64,000 bases of DNA from Bacilli bacterium (lineage in GTDB: Bacteria > Bacillota_I > Bacilli_A > RF39 > UBA660), in NCBI GenBank assembly GCA_017513865.1, contig JAFWMN010000011.1, positions 1-64,000 of the forward strand, in the 5' to 3' direction. This document shows positions 33,001 to 41,728 of the stretch, piece after piece. Position numbers and translations under genes: made by a program. The notes beneath the pieces are model-generated. The model did not search any database and was not told the origin of the DNA. It worked only from the letters and a program-made list of their open reading frames with translations. The first letter of the stretch is position 1; each line of letters starts with the position of its first letter.

Positions 33001-33516
33001 TTAAAATCTTCGATCATTTTTTTTAGTTATAATTAATTCAAAATATTTATCATTTTTTCTATCATAAAAATGATCATAATCCAAATCATATTTATCAAGA
33101 TAAGAAACAAATTCATTCAAACTTTCACTATTTTTTTTATGTTGATAAACAAATTTGCTTGATCCATAAGCACCAAAAACCGCAACTGAAGGCGTAAGAA
33201 TTGGTACTAAAGCCATCTTTTTAATAAGATTATCTGGTTTTTTAAAAGGCATTTGTGAATAAACAATATTAACATTTGGAAAAATCATATAATCACCTAA
33301 ATATCTATCCAAAACATTTTCTGTAACTGTTCTTAATATTAACTCCCTGTTTCGCTCATCACTTTCATTAACACGACCTAAATAATCAGACGTTGCATTA
33401 AAACTAGAATCAATTACCTCCATAATTTCATTATTATTAATATCATACCCTAAACCCTCTAAAGTTCTTTCCAAAAAAGCTGCATAATTAAATAACATTA
33501 TTTTATCTTCTTTCAT
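33001..33516 (-). CDS. Cytoplasmic protein of unknown function
   Basis: I do not recognise this 171-residue protein. The N-terminal half is helical (FLERTLEGLGYDINNNEIMEVIDSSF), the middle has a hydrophobic stretch (NLIKKMALVPILTPSVAVFGAYGSSKFVY) that may be amphipathic or membrane-associated, and the end is a beta segment (DKYFELIITKK). AGGAGA lies just before the ATG. It lies between the GH25-like gene and the ADP-ribosylglycohydrolase gene. Confidence 0.6.
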   Translation of the reverse strand: MKEDKIMLFNYAAFLERTLEGLGYDINNNEIMEVIDSSFNATSDYLGRVNESDERNRELILRTVTENVLDRYLGDYMIFPNVNIVYSQMPFKKPDNLIKKMALVPILTPSVAVFGAYGSSKFVYQHKKNSESLNEFVSYLDKYDLDYDHFYDRKNDKYFELIITKKNDRRF

Positions 33517-33581
33517 ACTATCTCCTCTTTCCAGCAATCTCAATTTTATCAAAAAAAACAAATAAAATCAACAAAAAAAGC

Positions 33582-34787
33582 TTAGGCTGCTTTTACTAAG
33601 CTTTTAGAAGAATCACTTAATTCATCTAATATACGTCTGTTTTTTATATTAACAACATCATAGTCATTTCCAGGATCGATAATAATTAAAGATAAATTTT
33701 TATTTATTTCATCAACATCACGAACAATTGCCATATAAATAACATCATGCTCATTTTGCATATGATATCTATTATTAATATCGCCAATTACTTTAGCACT
33801 TGTAACATCCATCGAAAGCATTACATTATATCCCATTTTTTTTAATGTTGAAGCAATCTTATTATAAACATTGATAAAATCAAGCAATTTAATATCACTA
33901 TCTTTATTTTTCATTATGTAATCATTATCTACAGCGTATATTACAAATGAAGAAAAATTATTATTAAAATTTCTAGTTAAACATTTACATATTCTCTTAA
34001 GTTCAATATTTCCCATATGTTCATCGGTTGCTTTACCATAAATAAAAACTCCTGTTCTTAAGCCAGCATTACGGCACATTGTTGCATTATTTACAAAAAG
34101 ATCTTCATCATGAGCATTATTAATATTCTGACAAGTAAGAATAACTAAATCAGTATTCTGCTTTTTAAGAGAGGTTATATCTCTTGCGTCAATTAAAGCT
34201 CCATCAGAAATCTTTTGTATTTTTAATTGTTTAGGTTCCTCTTGAGTTATTATTGGTTCTGCTTTCACAGAAGAAACTACAGGTGCTGTAACTTGTTCTT
34301 TATTAACAGGATTAAGCATAACACTACTTTTAGTAAATAAAACCCTACTATCAGCTTTCATCTTAGCTTGTAAATAACTGTTTTTAATATAATTATATTC
34401 AGATAAAATACCATCTAATATTTTAGCATATTCAGCATCTTCTGCATTAAATCTTGGCCAAACAATCGGTTTACCATTTAAAACCCAATTATTACCTTCT
34501 CTTCTAATAATTCTATTTTCTAAACAAGCAGCATTAATTGAACCCTCTAAATAATCAAGTCCATAATTATAAACTTTAACCCATGCTTCTATATATCCAG
34601 GATCATCTTTAGAAGGAATATTAACAATACGTTTTAAATGCGTTTTTGGAACATCAATTAAAACTTCTCTACCTCTTGTCTGTATAAACTGTCTTTTTTT
34701 AAACTGTGATTTTATCCACATAATGTGATCAGGTAAAACCATATTAATTCTATTAAGTAATGTTGCCCCTTGACTTTCTTGATTCAT
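33582..34787 (-). CDS. Leaderless protein with a divergent GH25-like C-terminal domain
   Basis: A 401-residue protein with no signal peptide. Residues 1-160 are a novel-looking helical and mixed region (DHIMWIKSQFKKRQFIQTRGREVLIDVPKTHLKRIVNIP). A Pro/Glu linker follows (160-195). From about 200 the pattern DGALIDARDITSLKKQNTDLVILTCQNIN...RNAGLRTGVFIYGKATD...FVIYAVDND resembles the GH25 lysozyme barrel, including the late acidic strand. Without an export signal a lysozyme role is doubtful. GGGTGATGG precedes the ATG, and a strong promoter drives it. Confidence 0.55.
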   Translation of the reverse strand: MNQESQGATLLNRINMVLPDHIMWIKSQFKKRQFIQTRGREVLIDVPKTHLKRIVNIPSKDDPGYIEAWVKVYNYGLDYLEGSINAACLENRIIRREGNNWVLNGKPIVWPRFNAEDAEYAKILDGILSEYNYIKNSYLQAKMKADSRVLFTKSSVMLNPVNKEQVTAPVVSSVKAEPIITQEEPKQLKIQKISDGALIDARDITSLKKQNTDLVILTCQNINNAHDEDLFVNNATMCRNAGLRTGVFIYGKATDEHMGNIELKRICKCLTRNFNNNFSSFVIYAVDNDYIMKNKDSDIKLLDFINVYNKIASTLKKMGYNVMLSMDVTSAKVIGDINNRYHMQNEHDVIYMAIVRDVDEINKNLSLIIIDPGNDYDVVNIKNRRILDELSDSSKSLVKAA

Positions 34788-34817
34788 GTTCCATCACCCG
34801 TTTCATATGCTAAATAA

Positions 34818-34847
34818 ATTATACATCTGCTTTACACCTAGTGTCAA
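34818..34847 (-). promoter_or_regulatory. Promoter of the GH25-like gene
   Basis: TTGACA (34847-34842), 18 bases, TATAAT (34823-34818). Confidence 0.8.
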
Positions 34848-34865
34848 CAATTATAAGGAAAAATC

Positions 34866-34890
34866 AAAAAAAATAGCTTTAAGCTATCTT
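34866..34890 (-). terminator. Terminator after the P-type ATPase gene
   Basis: Stem ATAGC with GCTAT (34873-34887) followed by T8 on the minus strand, just past the stop. Confidence 0.65.
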
Positions 34891-34891
34891 T

Positions 34892-37177
34892 TTACCACCT
34901 GATTTTTTTGGCAACTTTATAAAATAATTCTGTGAAAAAGTTAAATACCATAATGGCAATTAAAAATAATCCACCTAAAACTACTATTAATTTAGGTGTA
35001 AGAATAACTAATGAGAAAAATTCTCTCATAAAAATTATTCCTATTAAGAACATAGTAATTAAAGTAAAAAACAACAAACCTCTTATTCTATTAAATGGAA
35101 CGCTTATTCGGTAAAGAAGCATAAATCCCGTAATTCCTGTCATAATAACACATAATGTTGATACCTCATCATGTGAAAATTTTATAAATACTGAAATAAA
35201 CATTATAAATAAAATATTAAAACAAGTTGTAAGAGCTGTCGGTAAAGACTTTTTAAGAACATTAACAATAATTCGTCCATTAATTCGCTCATTATTTGGT
35301 TCTAAAGCTAAAACAAACGAAGGAATACCAATTGTAACCATACTAGTTAAAGTAAGTTGCACTGGAATAAAAGGATATGACATATTTAAAAACATAAATA
35401 CTATTGCTAGTATTGTTGCATATGTTGTTTTACATAAAAATAAACTAGATGATCTTTGAATGTTATTTATACACCTTCTTCCTTCAGAGACAACCTTTGG
35501 CATTGAAGAAAAATTAGAATCAAGTAAAACTAACTGTGAAACATTTCTTGCAGCATCACTACCACTATTCATTGCCACACTACAGTCAGCTTCCTTTAAG
35601 GCTAAAACATCATTAACACCATCACCAATCATCGCTACTGTATGTCCTTTAGCCTTTAAAGCTAAAATAATTTCTTTTTTCTGATCAGGCTTAACCCTTC
35701 CAAAAATATTATATTCATCAACTAAATCAATAATAGGTGTTTTGGCTTTACTAATATCAATATATTTTAAGTTTTCAAGACCGACAGCATTAGCTACATT
35801 TGCGACTGTTTTAGGATTATCACCTGATATTAACTTAATATCTACACCTTCATCTTTAAAGTAATTTAAAGTTACTCTAGCTTCCCTTCTTACTTTATCA
35901 CTAATTATAATTAATCCCATCGGTTTTAAATCAGAGGGTAGCACTCCATTTAATTTTTTATCACTTTTTCCCAGAAGTAATACCCTATAACCTAAATAAT
36001 CATCTATTTCTTTTAAATTGTGATTGTAAATAATATCTGGAGCTCCTATAACATAACTGCCATTTTTAAATGAAATTCCTGACCATTTGTTTTTAGAAGA
36101 AAATGAAACTTTTTCTAACACCTCATAATCATTTTTTCTAGCATATTTTTTATTTATAGCTTCCATTGTTTGATTATCATTACCCATATGATAGCTAATT
36201 AATCCTAAAGCATCTGTAATATCACTCATAATAGTCCCATTTAAAGAAACCAATTTAGAAACAACCATTTCACCTTCTGTAATTGTTCCAGTCTTATCAA
36301 GACACATTGTGTCAACTCTAGCTAGTGTTTCAATACAATAAAGTTCTTGAACTAAAACATTATATTTAGCAAGCCTTATTATACTAATTGCAAGAACCGT
36401 ACTTGTAAGTAGTACCAATCCTTCAGGAATCATTCCTATTAAAGCTGCAACTGTTGAAACTATTGCCTCTGATAAAGTTGATTCATTAAGTTGATTCAAG
36501 AAAAGTACTATTCCTATTGGAATTATCGCAAGTGAGATATACTTAATTATTTTCTTTATAAAGTTCATTATTTCTGAATTAACTTTTTTAATATATTTAG
36601 CTTCTAAAGAAATTTGTGAAGCGTAGTTATCTTTTCCAACATGAATAGCCTCAGCTAAACAAGAACCGCTCATAATAAAACTTCCTGAAAGCAAATCGTC
36701 TCCTTTTTTCTTACTTATAGCTTCTTCTTCACCTGTAAGTAATGATTCATTTACTAAAACTTCACCTGATAAAACTTTACTATCAGTAGGTATTTGATTA
36801 CCAGATTTAAGTTTTAAAATATCACCTAAAACTATTTCATATATACCTATTTCTTTAATAATTCCATTTCTAATAACTTTTGCTTTATTTTCATTTAATA
36901 AAGATAACTTATCAACAGTTATTTTACTTCTTATTTCTTGAAACGTGCTGATTAGAGTATTACATATAACCACACCGAGAAAAAGGAGGTTTTTATATGA
37001 GCCAGCATAAAATATCGCCAAAGCTAATCCAAAGTTTAAAAAATTAAAAAGAGTAAAAAAATTGCCGGCAACAATTTGCCCTATAGTTTTTGTTTTAACA
37101 TCTGATTTATAATTTATTAAGCCTTTTTCTTCAAGCTTTATTACTTCTTCATCTGAAAGTCCCTTTACCTTATCCAT
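34892..37177 (-). CDS. P-type cation-transporting ATPase (CtpE-like)
   Basis: A 761-residue membrane pump. Seen: actuator motif LTGE (147-150), PEGL in M4 (251-254), phosphorylation site DKTGT (Asp294), nucleotide-binding KNKWSGISF and the hinge MIGDGVNDVLALKEADCSVAM. About ten helices; no N-terminal metal-binding domain. The PEG(L) motif and lack of CPx argue against heavy-metal transport and fit Ca2+/Mg2+-type or CtpE-like pumps. The ion is not certain. A TTTAAA-17-TAAAAT promoter lies upstream. Confidence 0.88.
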   Translation of the reverse strand: MDKVKGLSDEEVIKLEEKGLINYKSDVKTKTIGQIVAGNFFTLFNFLNFGLALAIFYAGSYKNLLFLGVVICNTLISTFQEIRSKITVDKLSLLNENKAKVIRNGIIKEIGIYEIVLGDILKLKSGNQIPTDSKVLSGEVLVNESLLTGEEEAISKKKGDDLLSGSFIMSGSCLAEAIHVGKDNYASQISLEAKYIKKVNSEIMNFIKKIIKYISLAIIPIGIVLFLNQLNESTLSEAIVSTVAALIGMIPEGLVLLTSTVLAISIIRLAKYNVLVQELYCIETLARVDTMCLDKTGTITEGEMVVSKLVSLNGTIMSDITDALGLISYHMGNDNQTMEAINKKYARKNDYEVLEKVSFSSKNKWSGISFKNGSYVIGAPDIIYNHNLKEIDDYLGYRVLLLGKSDKKLNGVLPSDLKPMGLIIISDKVRREARVTLNYFKDEGVDIKLISGDNPKTVANVANAVGLENLKYIDISKAKTPIIDLVDEYNIFGRVKPDQKKEIILALKAKGHTVAMIGDGVNDVLALKEADCSVAMNSGSDAARNVSQLVLLDSNFSSMPKVVSEGRRCINNIQRSSSLFLCKTTYATILAIVFMFLNMSYPFIPVQLTLTSMVTIGIPSFVLALEPNNERINGRIIVNVLKKSLPTALTTCFNILFIMFISVFIKFSHDEVSTLCVIMTGITGFMLLYRISVPFNRIRGLLFFTLITMFLIGIIFMREFFSLVILTPKLIVVLGGLFLIAIMVFNFFTELFYKVAKKIRW

Positions 37178-37254
37178 AATATCACGCCTTTAACATATTT
37201 TATCACAAATAAAAATTTCTTTAAACATAATATTAAAGTTAGACAAATTTTTAC

Positions 37255-37283
37255 TTTACAATATAAGGAAAATATTATATAAT
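37255..37283 (+). promoter_or_regulatory. Promoter of tRNA-Gly
   Basis: TTTACA (37255-37260), 17 bases, TATAAT (37278-37283), ending nine bases before the mature tRNA. Confidence 0.85.
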
Positions 37284-37291
37284 GTATATGC

Positions 37292-37366
37292 GCAGGTGTA
37301 GTACAACGGTTAGTATATGGCCTTGCCAAGGCTAAGATGCCGGTTCGATTCCGGTCACTTGCTCCA
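37292..37366 (+). tRNA. tRNA-Gly (anticodon GCC)
   Basis: Complete cloverleaf: acceptor GCAGGTG with CACTTGC, anticodon loop TTGCCAA (GCC), T-loop TTCGATT, discriminator T and encoded CCA. It is a single plus-strand gene with its own promoter and terminator between two minus-strand genes. Confidence 0.95.
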
Positions 37367-37370
37367 GTTA

Positions 37371-37408
37371 AAAATAACTTACGACAATAGTTCGTAAGTT
37401 TTTATTTT
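37371..37408 (+). terminator. Terminator of tRNA-Gly
   Basis: Perfect 9-bp stem AACTTACGA with TCGTAAGTT (37376-37400), followed by TTTTATTTTAT on the plus strand. Confidence 0.85.
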
Positions 37409-37426
37409 ATTATAAATACAATTAAG

Positions 37427-37924
37427 TTATTTTTTTAATAATTTTTTACATTTTGAAACTTTAATGGTTGTCATATTATTTCTGTTACCGCCATATATAT
37501 CATCAAACAAATCATCACCAATAACTGCAACTTCCTCTGGTTTTAATCCGAGAATATCTAAAGATTTATTAAAATTATATTTAAATGGTTTTAAAGCAAA
37601 TTCTATATATGGTATACCCATATCATCAAATTTTTCTCGAAGTTTCTTATCCATACCATTACTTAATATTACTATTTTTAGTTTTGAATTTACCATATTA
37701 AGCCATCGTTCATTTTCTTGAGGAATATCATTACTATCGAATCTAAGTGTTTCATCAACATCAATTATTAAACCACTTATATCACTAGCAATTAATTCAT
37801 CAATTTTTTCTAAAGAAAGATCAGTAACTTCAGAAATTTCCATATCCGGCTTTACAAAAATACTTATAATATAATTAGAAGCATTGCATATTAAATCATA
37901 TAGTATATCTTCTGGTTTTTTCAT
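37427..37924 (-). CDS. Second YqeG-like HAD phosphatase
   Basis: A 165-residue HAD IIIA protein with an N-terminal extension of about 50 residues. The catalytic loop IIDVDETLRFD, the LSNGMDKKLREKFDDMGI segment, the Lys in LKPFKYNF and GDDLFDDIYGGNR correspond to motifs I to IV. It is a distant paralogue of the protein at 31413. The ATG at 37924 has GAGGGATG upstream. Its 3' end lies close to the convergent tRNA-Gly terminator. Confidence 0.8.
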   Translation of the reverse strand: MKKPEDILYDLICNASNYIISIFVKPDMEISEVTDLSLEKIDELIASDISGLIIDVDETLRFDSNDIPQENERWLNMVNSKLKIVILSNGMDKKLREKFDDMGIPYIEFALKPFKYNFNKSLDILGLKPEEVAVIGDDLFDDIYGGNRNNMTTIKVSKCKKLLKK

Positions 37925-37976
37925 AAACATCCCTCAAACACCAAATATTTTACCACTAATTATTATTTTTTCAAAC

Positions 37977-38003
37977 TTAAAAAGAAAACCTAACAGTTTT
38001 CTT
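37977..38003 (-). terminator. Terminator overlapping the trxB stop
   Basis: Perfect stem AAGAAAAC with GTTTTCTT (37982-38003), followed by TTTAAG on the minus strand. Confidence 0.65.
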
Positions 38004-38877
38004 GATTTATATATCTTATAGCCTCTGTAGCAGCTACTGCTCCATCTGAAACTGCTGTTACAAGTTGTCTTACATCTTTTTTTCTATTATCACCAGCCGA
38101 AAATATAAAAGGAATATTAGTATGACAATTTTCTGATGAAATTATATAGCCATCATTATCCAATTTAATAACTTCTTTAAATTCTTCATTACCTGGAATC
38201 ATTCCTATAGCTACAAATAAACCTTCAACCATAATTTGTCTATTATTGACCTCTATTGATTCAAGTTTATCCTTTCCATTTAACTTAGTAACATTACTAT
38301 TATACATAAACTCAACATTGTTTTTAGTTTTAAGTTTATTAACAAAAACCTCTTCACCTTTAAACTTATCTTTTCGGTGAATTAAATACACTTTACTAGC
38401 GACATCAGATAAATATAAAGCATCCTCCAAAGCAGTATTACCACCACCAACAACAGCAACAACTTTGTTTTTATAAAAAGCTCCATCACAAGACGCGCAA
38501 TAAGAAATACCTTTACCGATAAATTCATCCTCATGATCTAAACCAAGCTTTCGATTATAAGCTCCTGTCGCTAAAATAATAGCTTGTGCTTTATACTTAT
38601 TTTTAGAGGTTATAACTTCTTTATTATCATTAATTTCCAACACTTTTTCAAATATAATTTCAGCACCTAAATCTTTAGCTTGATTATAAAGGTTTGTTGC
38701 AAAATCAAAACCAGAAATTTTAGGATTAGCCGGATAATTTTCAATACATAAAGTGTTTATAATCTGTCCACCATAGCTTAAAGCTTCCAAAACTAAAACC
38801 TTTTTCATAGCTCTCCTAGCATAAATTGCACTAGTAAGTCCCGCTGGTCCAGCTCCAACCACAATTATATCGTACAT
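37990..38877 (-). CDS. trxB: Thioredoxin reductase
   Basis: FAD- and NADPH-dependent enzyme that reduces thioredoxin. FAD-binding GAGPAGLTSAIYA (8-20), redox-active CASC (127-130), NADPH-binding VVGGGNTALEDALYL and a second FAD motif (IPFIFSAGDNR). At 295 residues it is slightly short of the usual 305-320. It begins one base after the thioredoxin gene, so the reductase and its substrate form a tight operon. Confidence 0.95.
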   Translation of the reverse strand: MYDIIVVGAGPAGLTSAIYARRAMKKVLVLEALSYGGQIINTLCIENYPANPKISGFDFATNLYNQAKDLGAEIIFEKVLEINDNKEVITSKNKYKAQAIILATGAYNRKLGLDHEDEFIGKGISYCASCDGAFYKNKVVAVVGGGNTALEDALYLSDVASKVYLIHRKDKFKGEEVFVNKLKTKNNVEFMYNSNVTKLNGKDKLESIEVNNRQIMVEGLFVAIGMIPGNEEFKEVIKLDNDGYIISSENCHTNIPFIFSAGDNRKKDVRQLVTAVSDGAVAATEAIRYINQENC

Positions 38878-39192
38878 TTAATTTTCTCCAAGCATTTCTT
38901 CGATTTCACTTTTTGATAATAAACCGACATTTTTAGAAACTTCTTTACCATCTTTAAATAAAACTAAAGAAGGAATTGATAATATCCCATATTCTTTAGC
39001 TAGTTCGCTTTCTTCATCGATGTCAACAGCTACAATTTTATATTCATCGTGTTCATTTGCTACAGCCTCTAAAACTGGTTTTAACATTCGGCATGGGCCA
39101 CACCAACTTGCATTAAAATCTACAAGAACTAATCCCTTATGATTTAAAACTTCTTTATCAAAATTATTTTTATTAACACTTAATACTCTCAT
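38878..39192 (-). CDS. trxA: Thioredoxin
   Basis: A 104-residue thioredoxin with the active site WCGPC (Cys31, Cys34), cis-Pro in SIPSLVLFKDGKEV, and normal length. It reduces disulphides in cytoplasmic proteins with electrons from TrxB, which follows at once. Confidence 0.96.
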   Translation of the reverse strand: MRVLSVNKNNFDKEVLNHKGLVLVDFNASWCGPCRMLKPVLEAVANEHDEYKIVAVDIDEESELAKEYGILSIPSLVLFKDGKEVSKNVGLLSKSEIEEMLGEN

Positions 39193-39261
39193 AATTTTCT
39201 CCCTTTCTAAATATCCAACATAATCGTAGCATATAAAAAAATAAAAAACAATAAGTTAAAC

Positions 39262-39285
39262 AAAAAAACCGTTTATAAACGGTTT
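39262..39285 (-). terminator. Terminator of hsp20
   Basis: A palindromic AAACCGTTTATAAACGGTTT (39266-39285) followed by TTTTTG on the minus strand, at the hsp20 stop. Confidence 0.8.
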
Positions 39286-39667
39286 AATTAATTTCAATTG
39301 TTTTTTTTGTTTTTTTAACAGTTTCTTTCGGTACTTTAACTTTTAAAACGCCATCTTTAAAATTAGCTGAAATTGCTCCCTCATCTATTTCACCAACATA
39401 AAATTTACGCTCCATAAAGCCTGAAAATCTTTCCTGTCTTATAAAGTCTTTTTCTTTTTCCTCTTTTGAAGAACTAGTTTCGGCACTAATAGATAAATAA
39501 CCATTATCAAAGCTAACTTTTACATCTTTCTTATCCATACCAGGCATATCTGCTTCAATGTAATAGTTCCCATCCTTTTCATAAATATCACATTTCATAT
39601 TTTCACTAGGAGTAAGTAAAGTATCAAACACACTATCTAAGTCATATCTTTTTGGTAACATACGCAT
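39284..39667 (-). CDS. hsp20: Small heat shock protein (Hsp20/alpha-crystallin)
   Basis: A 127-residue ATP-independent holdase. The alpha-crystallin domain spans about 25-115 (KCDIYEKDGNYYIEADMPGMDKKDVKVSFDNGYLSISAE) with the conserved A-x-x-x-x-G-x-L motif (ANFKDGVLKVKVPK); the C-terminal IEIN is the IxI oligomerisation motif. AAGGA precedes the ATG. A CIRCE operator overlaps the promoter, so HrcA should repress it until heat stress. Confidence 0.94.
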   Translation of the reverse strand: MRMLPKRYDLDSVFDTLLTPSENMKCDIYEKDGNYYIEADMPGMDKKDVKVSFDNGYLSISAETSSSKEEKEKDFIRQERFSGFMERKFYVGEIDEGAISANFKDGVLKVKVPKETVKKTKKTIEIN

Positions 39668-39695
39668 ATTTATTCCTTCTTTCTATTACATATTA

Positions 39696-39737
39696 ATAAT
39701 ATCACTTTTTTTAGCACTTGTCAATAGTGAGTGCTAA
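39696..39737 (-). promoter_or_regulatory. hsp20 promoter with CIRCE operator (HrcA site)
   Basis: TTAGCACTT (39711-39719), nine bases, GAGTGCTAA (39729-39737) is CIRCE with one mismatch to TTAGCACTC-N9-GAGTGCTAA. The promoter TTGACA (39724-39719), 17 bases, TATTAT (39701-39696) has its -35 inside the CIRCE loop, so HrcA would block it directly. Confidence 0.93.
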
Positions 39738-39744
39738 AAAAGTC

Positions 39745-39780
39745 GAAAAAATTAGAAATGACTATTTAATCATTTCTAAT
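39745..39780 (-). terminator. Terminator overlapping the gltX stop
   Basis: Perfect 11-bp stem (39751-39761 with 39770-39780) followed by TTTTTTCG on the minus strand, seven bases before CIRCE. Confidence 0.85.
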
Positions 39781-41399
39781 CTTTCCTTCATTCTTTCTTT
39801 TCCTAACAATTTCATAATATCATATAAATCTGGAGTCATACTTTTAGAAGTTATTGCCACTCTAATAACTGTACTAAAGTCAGCAATACTACCTTTATAA
39901 TTATCAGGTTTTTCTTTATATTCCTTCATTTCAGAGGCAAACCCCAAACTACTTGCGACCTCTTTCATCTTATTAAACCATGTTTCTTTATCATCATTTT
40001 CATCATACTTTTCTAAATAAGTATTAACAATATTTTTTATATCATCTAAATCAGTAATTTTTTGCCATTCATAACTTTCAGGTCTAAAAAGTTCATCAAA
40101 CATATACCATATTTGATTTTTAACATCACTAAAAGCCCCAATATCTTTACGCGGTTTTTTTTGCTCTCTTTCAATATTGAATATAGCCATGGAATAATCT
40201 TTATATTTAACAAGTAAATTTAATAATTCTTCATCATATTCTTTAGCATATTCCAAAGCTCTATCATATACTTCTTTAGCGGTTAAAGTACTTATAAAAT
40301 TCTTAGAAATATTGATTATTTTATCATAATCATACATTGTTCCACCTTTAGGCATTTTAGTAAAACTAAATTCGAAATCTTTATAACTTTTATCTTTATT
40401 TTGGTTTAACCACATTTCAAAATTAGAATTAGTAATTGTTGCCATATATAAAACTAAAGACTCATTAGGAATGCCTGCTTGATGAAAATAATTGATGTCA
40501 GCCCAAGGATCTTTTCTTTTTGAAATCTTTCTTCTTATCCCATTATCATCAATCATTAATGTTGAAATATGGGCATATTTAGGAAGTTCAAACCCCAAAT
40601 TATTAAATAAATCAATATGCTTATCTAAGCTGGCAAGCCATTCTTCCCCACGTATTACATGCGTTGTTCCCATTAAATGGTCATCAACTGCATGCGCAAA
40701 ATGATAAGTAGGTAGTCCATCAGATTTAATAATTGGAATATCTAAATTATTTTCTGGGATTTCCATTTTGCCGATTATTTCATCCTTAAATTTTATCCTA
40801 TGATTAGGATTACCTCTTGACTTTAATCTAATAATATATTTTTCCCCATTGCCCACTTTTTTTAAAACATCTTCCATATTAAGTTTTCGGCATGTTGCCC
40901 ATCTACCATAATATCCTATTTGTTCCTTATTCCTAGCTTGAACTTCTTTTATGTGTTCTTCATCTTCTTTATTACAAAAACATGGATAAGCTTTATCTTC
41001 AATAATTAATTTTTTAGCAAAAGCTTTATAAATATCTCCTCTTTGACTTTGAATATAAGGTCCATAATCGCCAACTTCACCATTCTTAGTAACTCCCTCA
41101 TCAAAAGTTATATCAAACTTATTTAAACTATCGATAATCATGCCAATTCCATTATCAACAGTTCGTTTCGTATCAGTATCTTCTATTCTAAGATAGCATA
41201 TACCTCCACTTTGTGAAGCCATAATTCTATCAATGAAACCACAATCTAAGGACCCCAAATGAACAAAACCTGTAGGACTAGGTGCAAGTCTTGTAACCAT
41301 AGCACCTTCTTTCAATTTTCTTTTAGGATATTTGTTTTCATAATATTCATAATCATGATCAGTTTTTAAAAGTAAATCTGCATATTCTTTTCTATCCAT
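39762..41399 (-). CDS. gltX: Glutamyl-tRNA synthetase (long, clostridial-type)
   Basis: Class I synthetase for glutamate. TRLAPSPTGFVHLGS (36-50) holds the HIGH-type motif, RIEDTD follows, and ISKRKDP is the KMSKS equivalent near residue 300. An N-terminal extension of about 35 residues (YYENKYPKRKLKEGA) before the catalytic core and the length of 545 match the variant known from Clostridia, rather than the 480-residue Bacillus form. The ATG at 41399 has AAGGTGA upstream. No glnS was seen; Gln-tRNA is probably made by GatCAB. Confidence 0.92.
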   Translation of the reverse strand: MDRKEYADLLLKTDHDYEYYENKYPKRKLKEGAMVTRLAPSPTGFVHLGSLDCGFIDRIMASQSGGICYLRIEDTDTKRTVDNGIGMIIDSLNKFDITFDEGVTKNGEVGDYGPYIQSQRGDIYKAFAKKLIIEDKAYPCFCNKEDEEHIKEVQARNKEQIGYYGRWATCRKLNMEDVLKKVGNGEKYIIRLKSRGNPNHRIKFKDEIIGKMEIPENNLDIPIIKSDGLPTYHFAHAVDDHLMGTTHVIRGEEWLASLDKHIDLFNNLGFELPKYAHISTLMIDDNGIRRKISKRKDPWADINYFHQAGIPNESLVLYMATITNSNFEMWLNQNKDKSYKDFEFSFTKMPKGGTMYDYDKIINISKNFISTLTAKEVYDRALEYAKEYDEELLNLLVKYKDYSMAIFNIEREQKKPRKDIGAFSDVKNQIWYMFDELFRPESYEWQKITDLDDIKNIVNTYLEKYDENDDKETWFNKMKEVASSLGFASEMKEYKEKPDNYKGSIADFSTVIRVAITSKSMTPDLYDIMKLLGKERMKERLEMIK

Positions 41400-41403
41400 A
41401 ATA

Positions 41404-41646
41404 TCACCTTCCGACAATGTCTCGCTTAACCCCTATTTTTTTGACTTTCACATCACTTCTAGGAACAACGTTAAAATCAATATAAGAAATAACTGACCAA
41501 TTAATAGCGTCTATTATATTGGCCGAAATATAATCACTATCACGTTCTATATCTTCATAATGACTTTTAACTTCTTCTAAATTATCATCTTCATAAACTA
41601 AAATATTTCCTGTATTTGCTTTATAACCAAATAATTTATATCTCAT
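41404..41646 (-). CDS. Small protein of unknown function upstream of gltX
   Basis: An 80-residue soluble protein: MRYKLFGYKANTGNILVYEDDNLEEVKSHYEDIERDSDYISANIIDAINWSVI and a basic tail. I do not recognise it. GGTGAGGGG lies just before the ATG, and its end is within five bases of the gltX start, so it is co-translated with gltX. Confidence 0.65.
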   Translation of the reverse strand: MRYKLFGYKANTGNILVYEDDNLEEVKSHYEDIERDSDYISANIIDAINWSVISYIDFNVVPRSDVKVKKIGVKRDIVGR

Positions 41647-41697
41647 AGCCCCTCACCTTTTTTATTTTATCATTTTATTAAAATATATGCAAAAAAA

Positions 41698-41728
41698 ATT
41701 AAAAAAAAGATTCAAATAAATGAATCTT
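41698..41728 (-). terminator. Terminator overlapping the LCP gene stop
   Basis: Stem AAAGATTC with GAATCTTT (41705-41728) followed by T8 on the minus strand. Confidence 0.8.
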
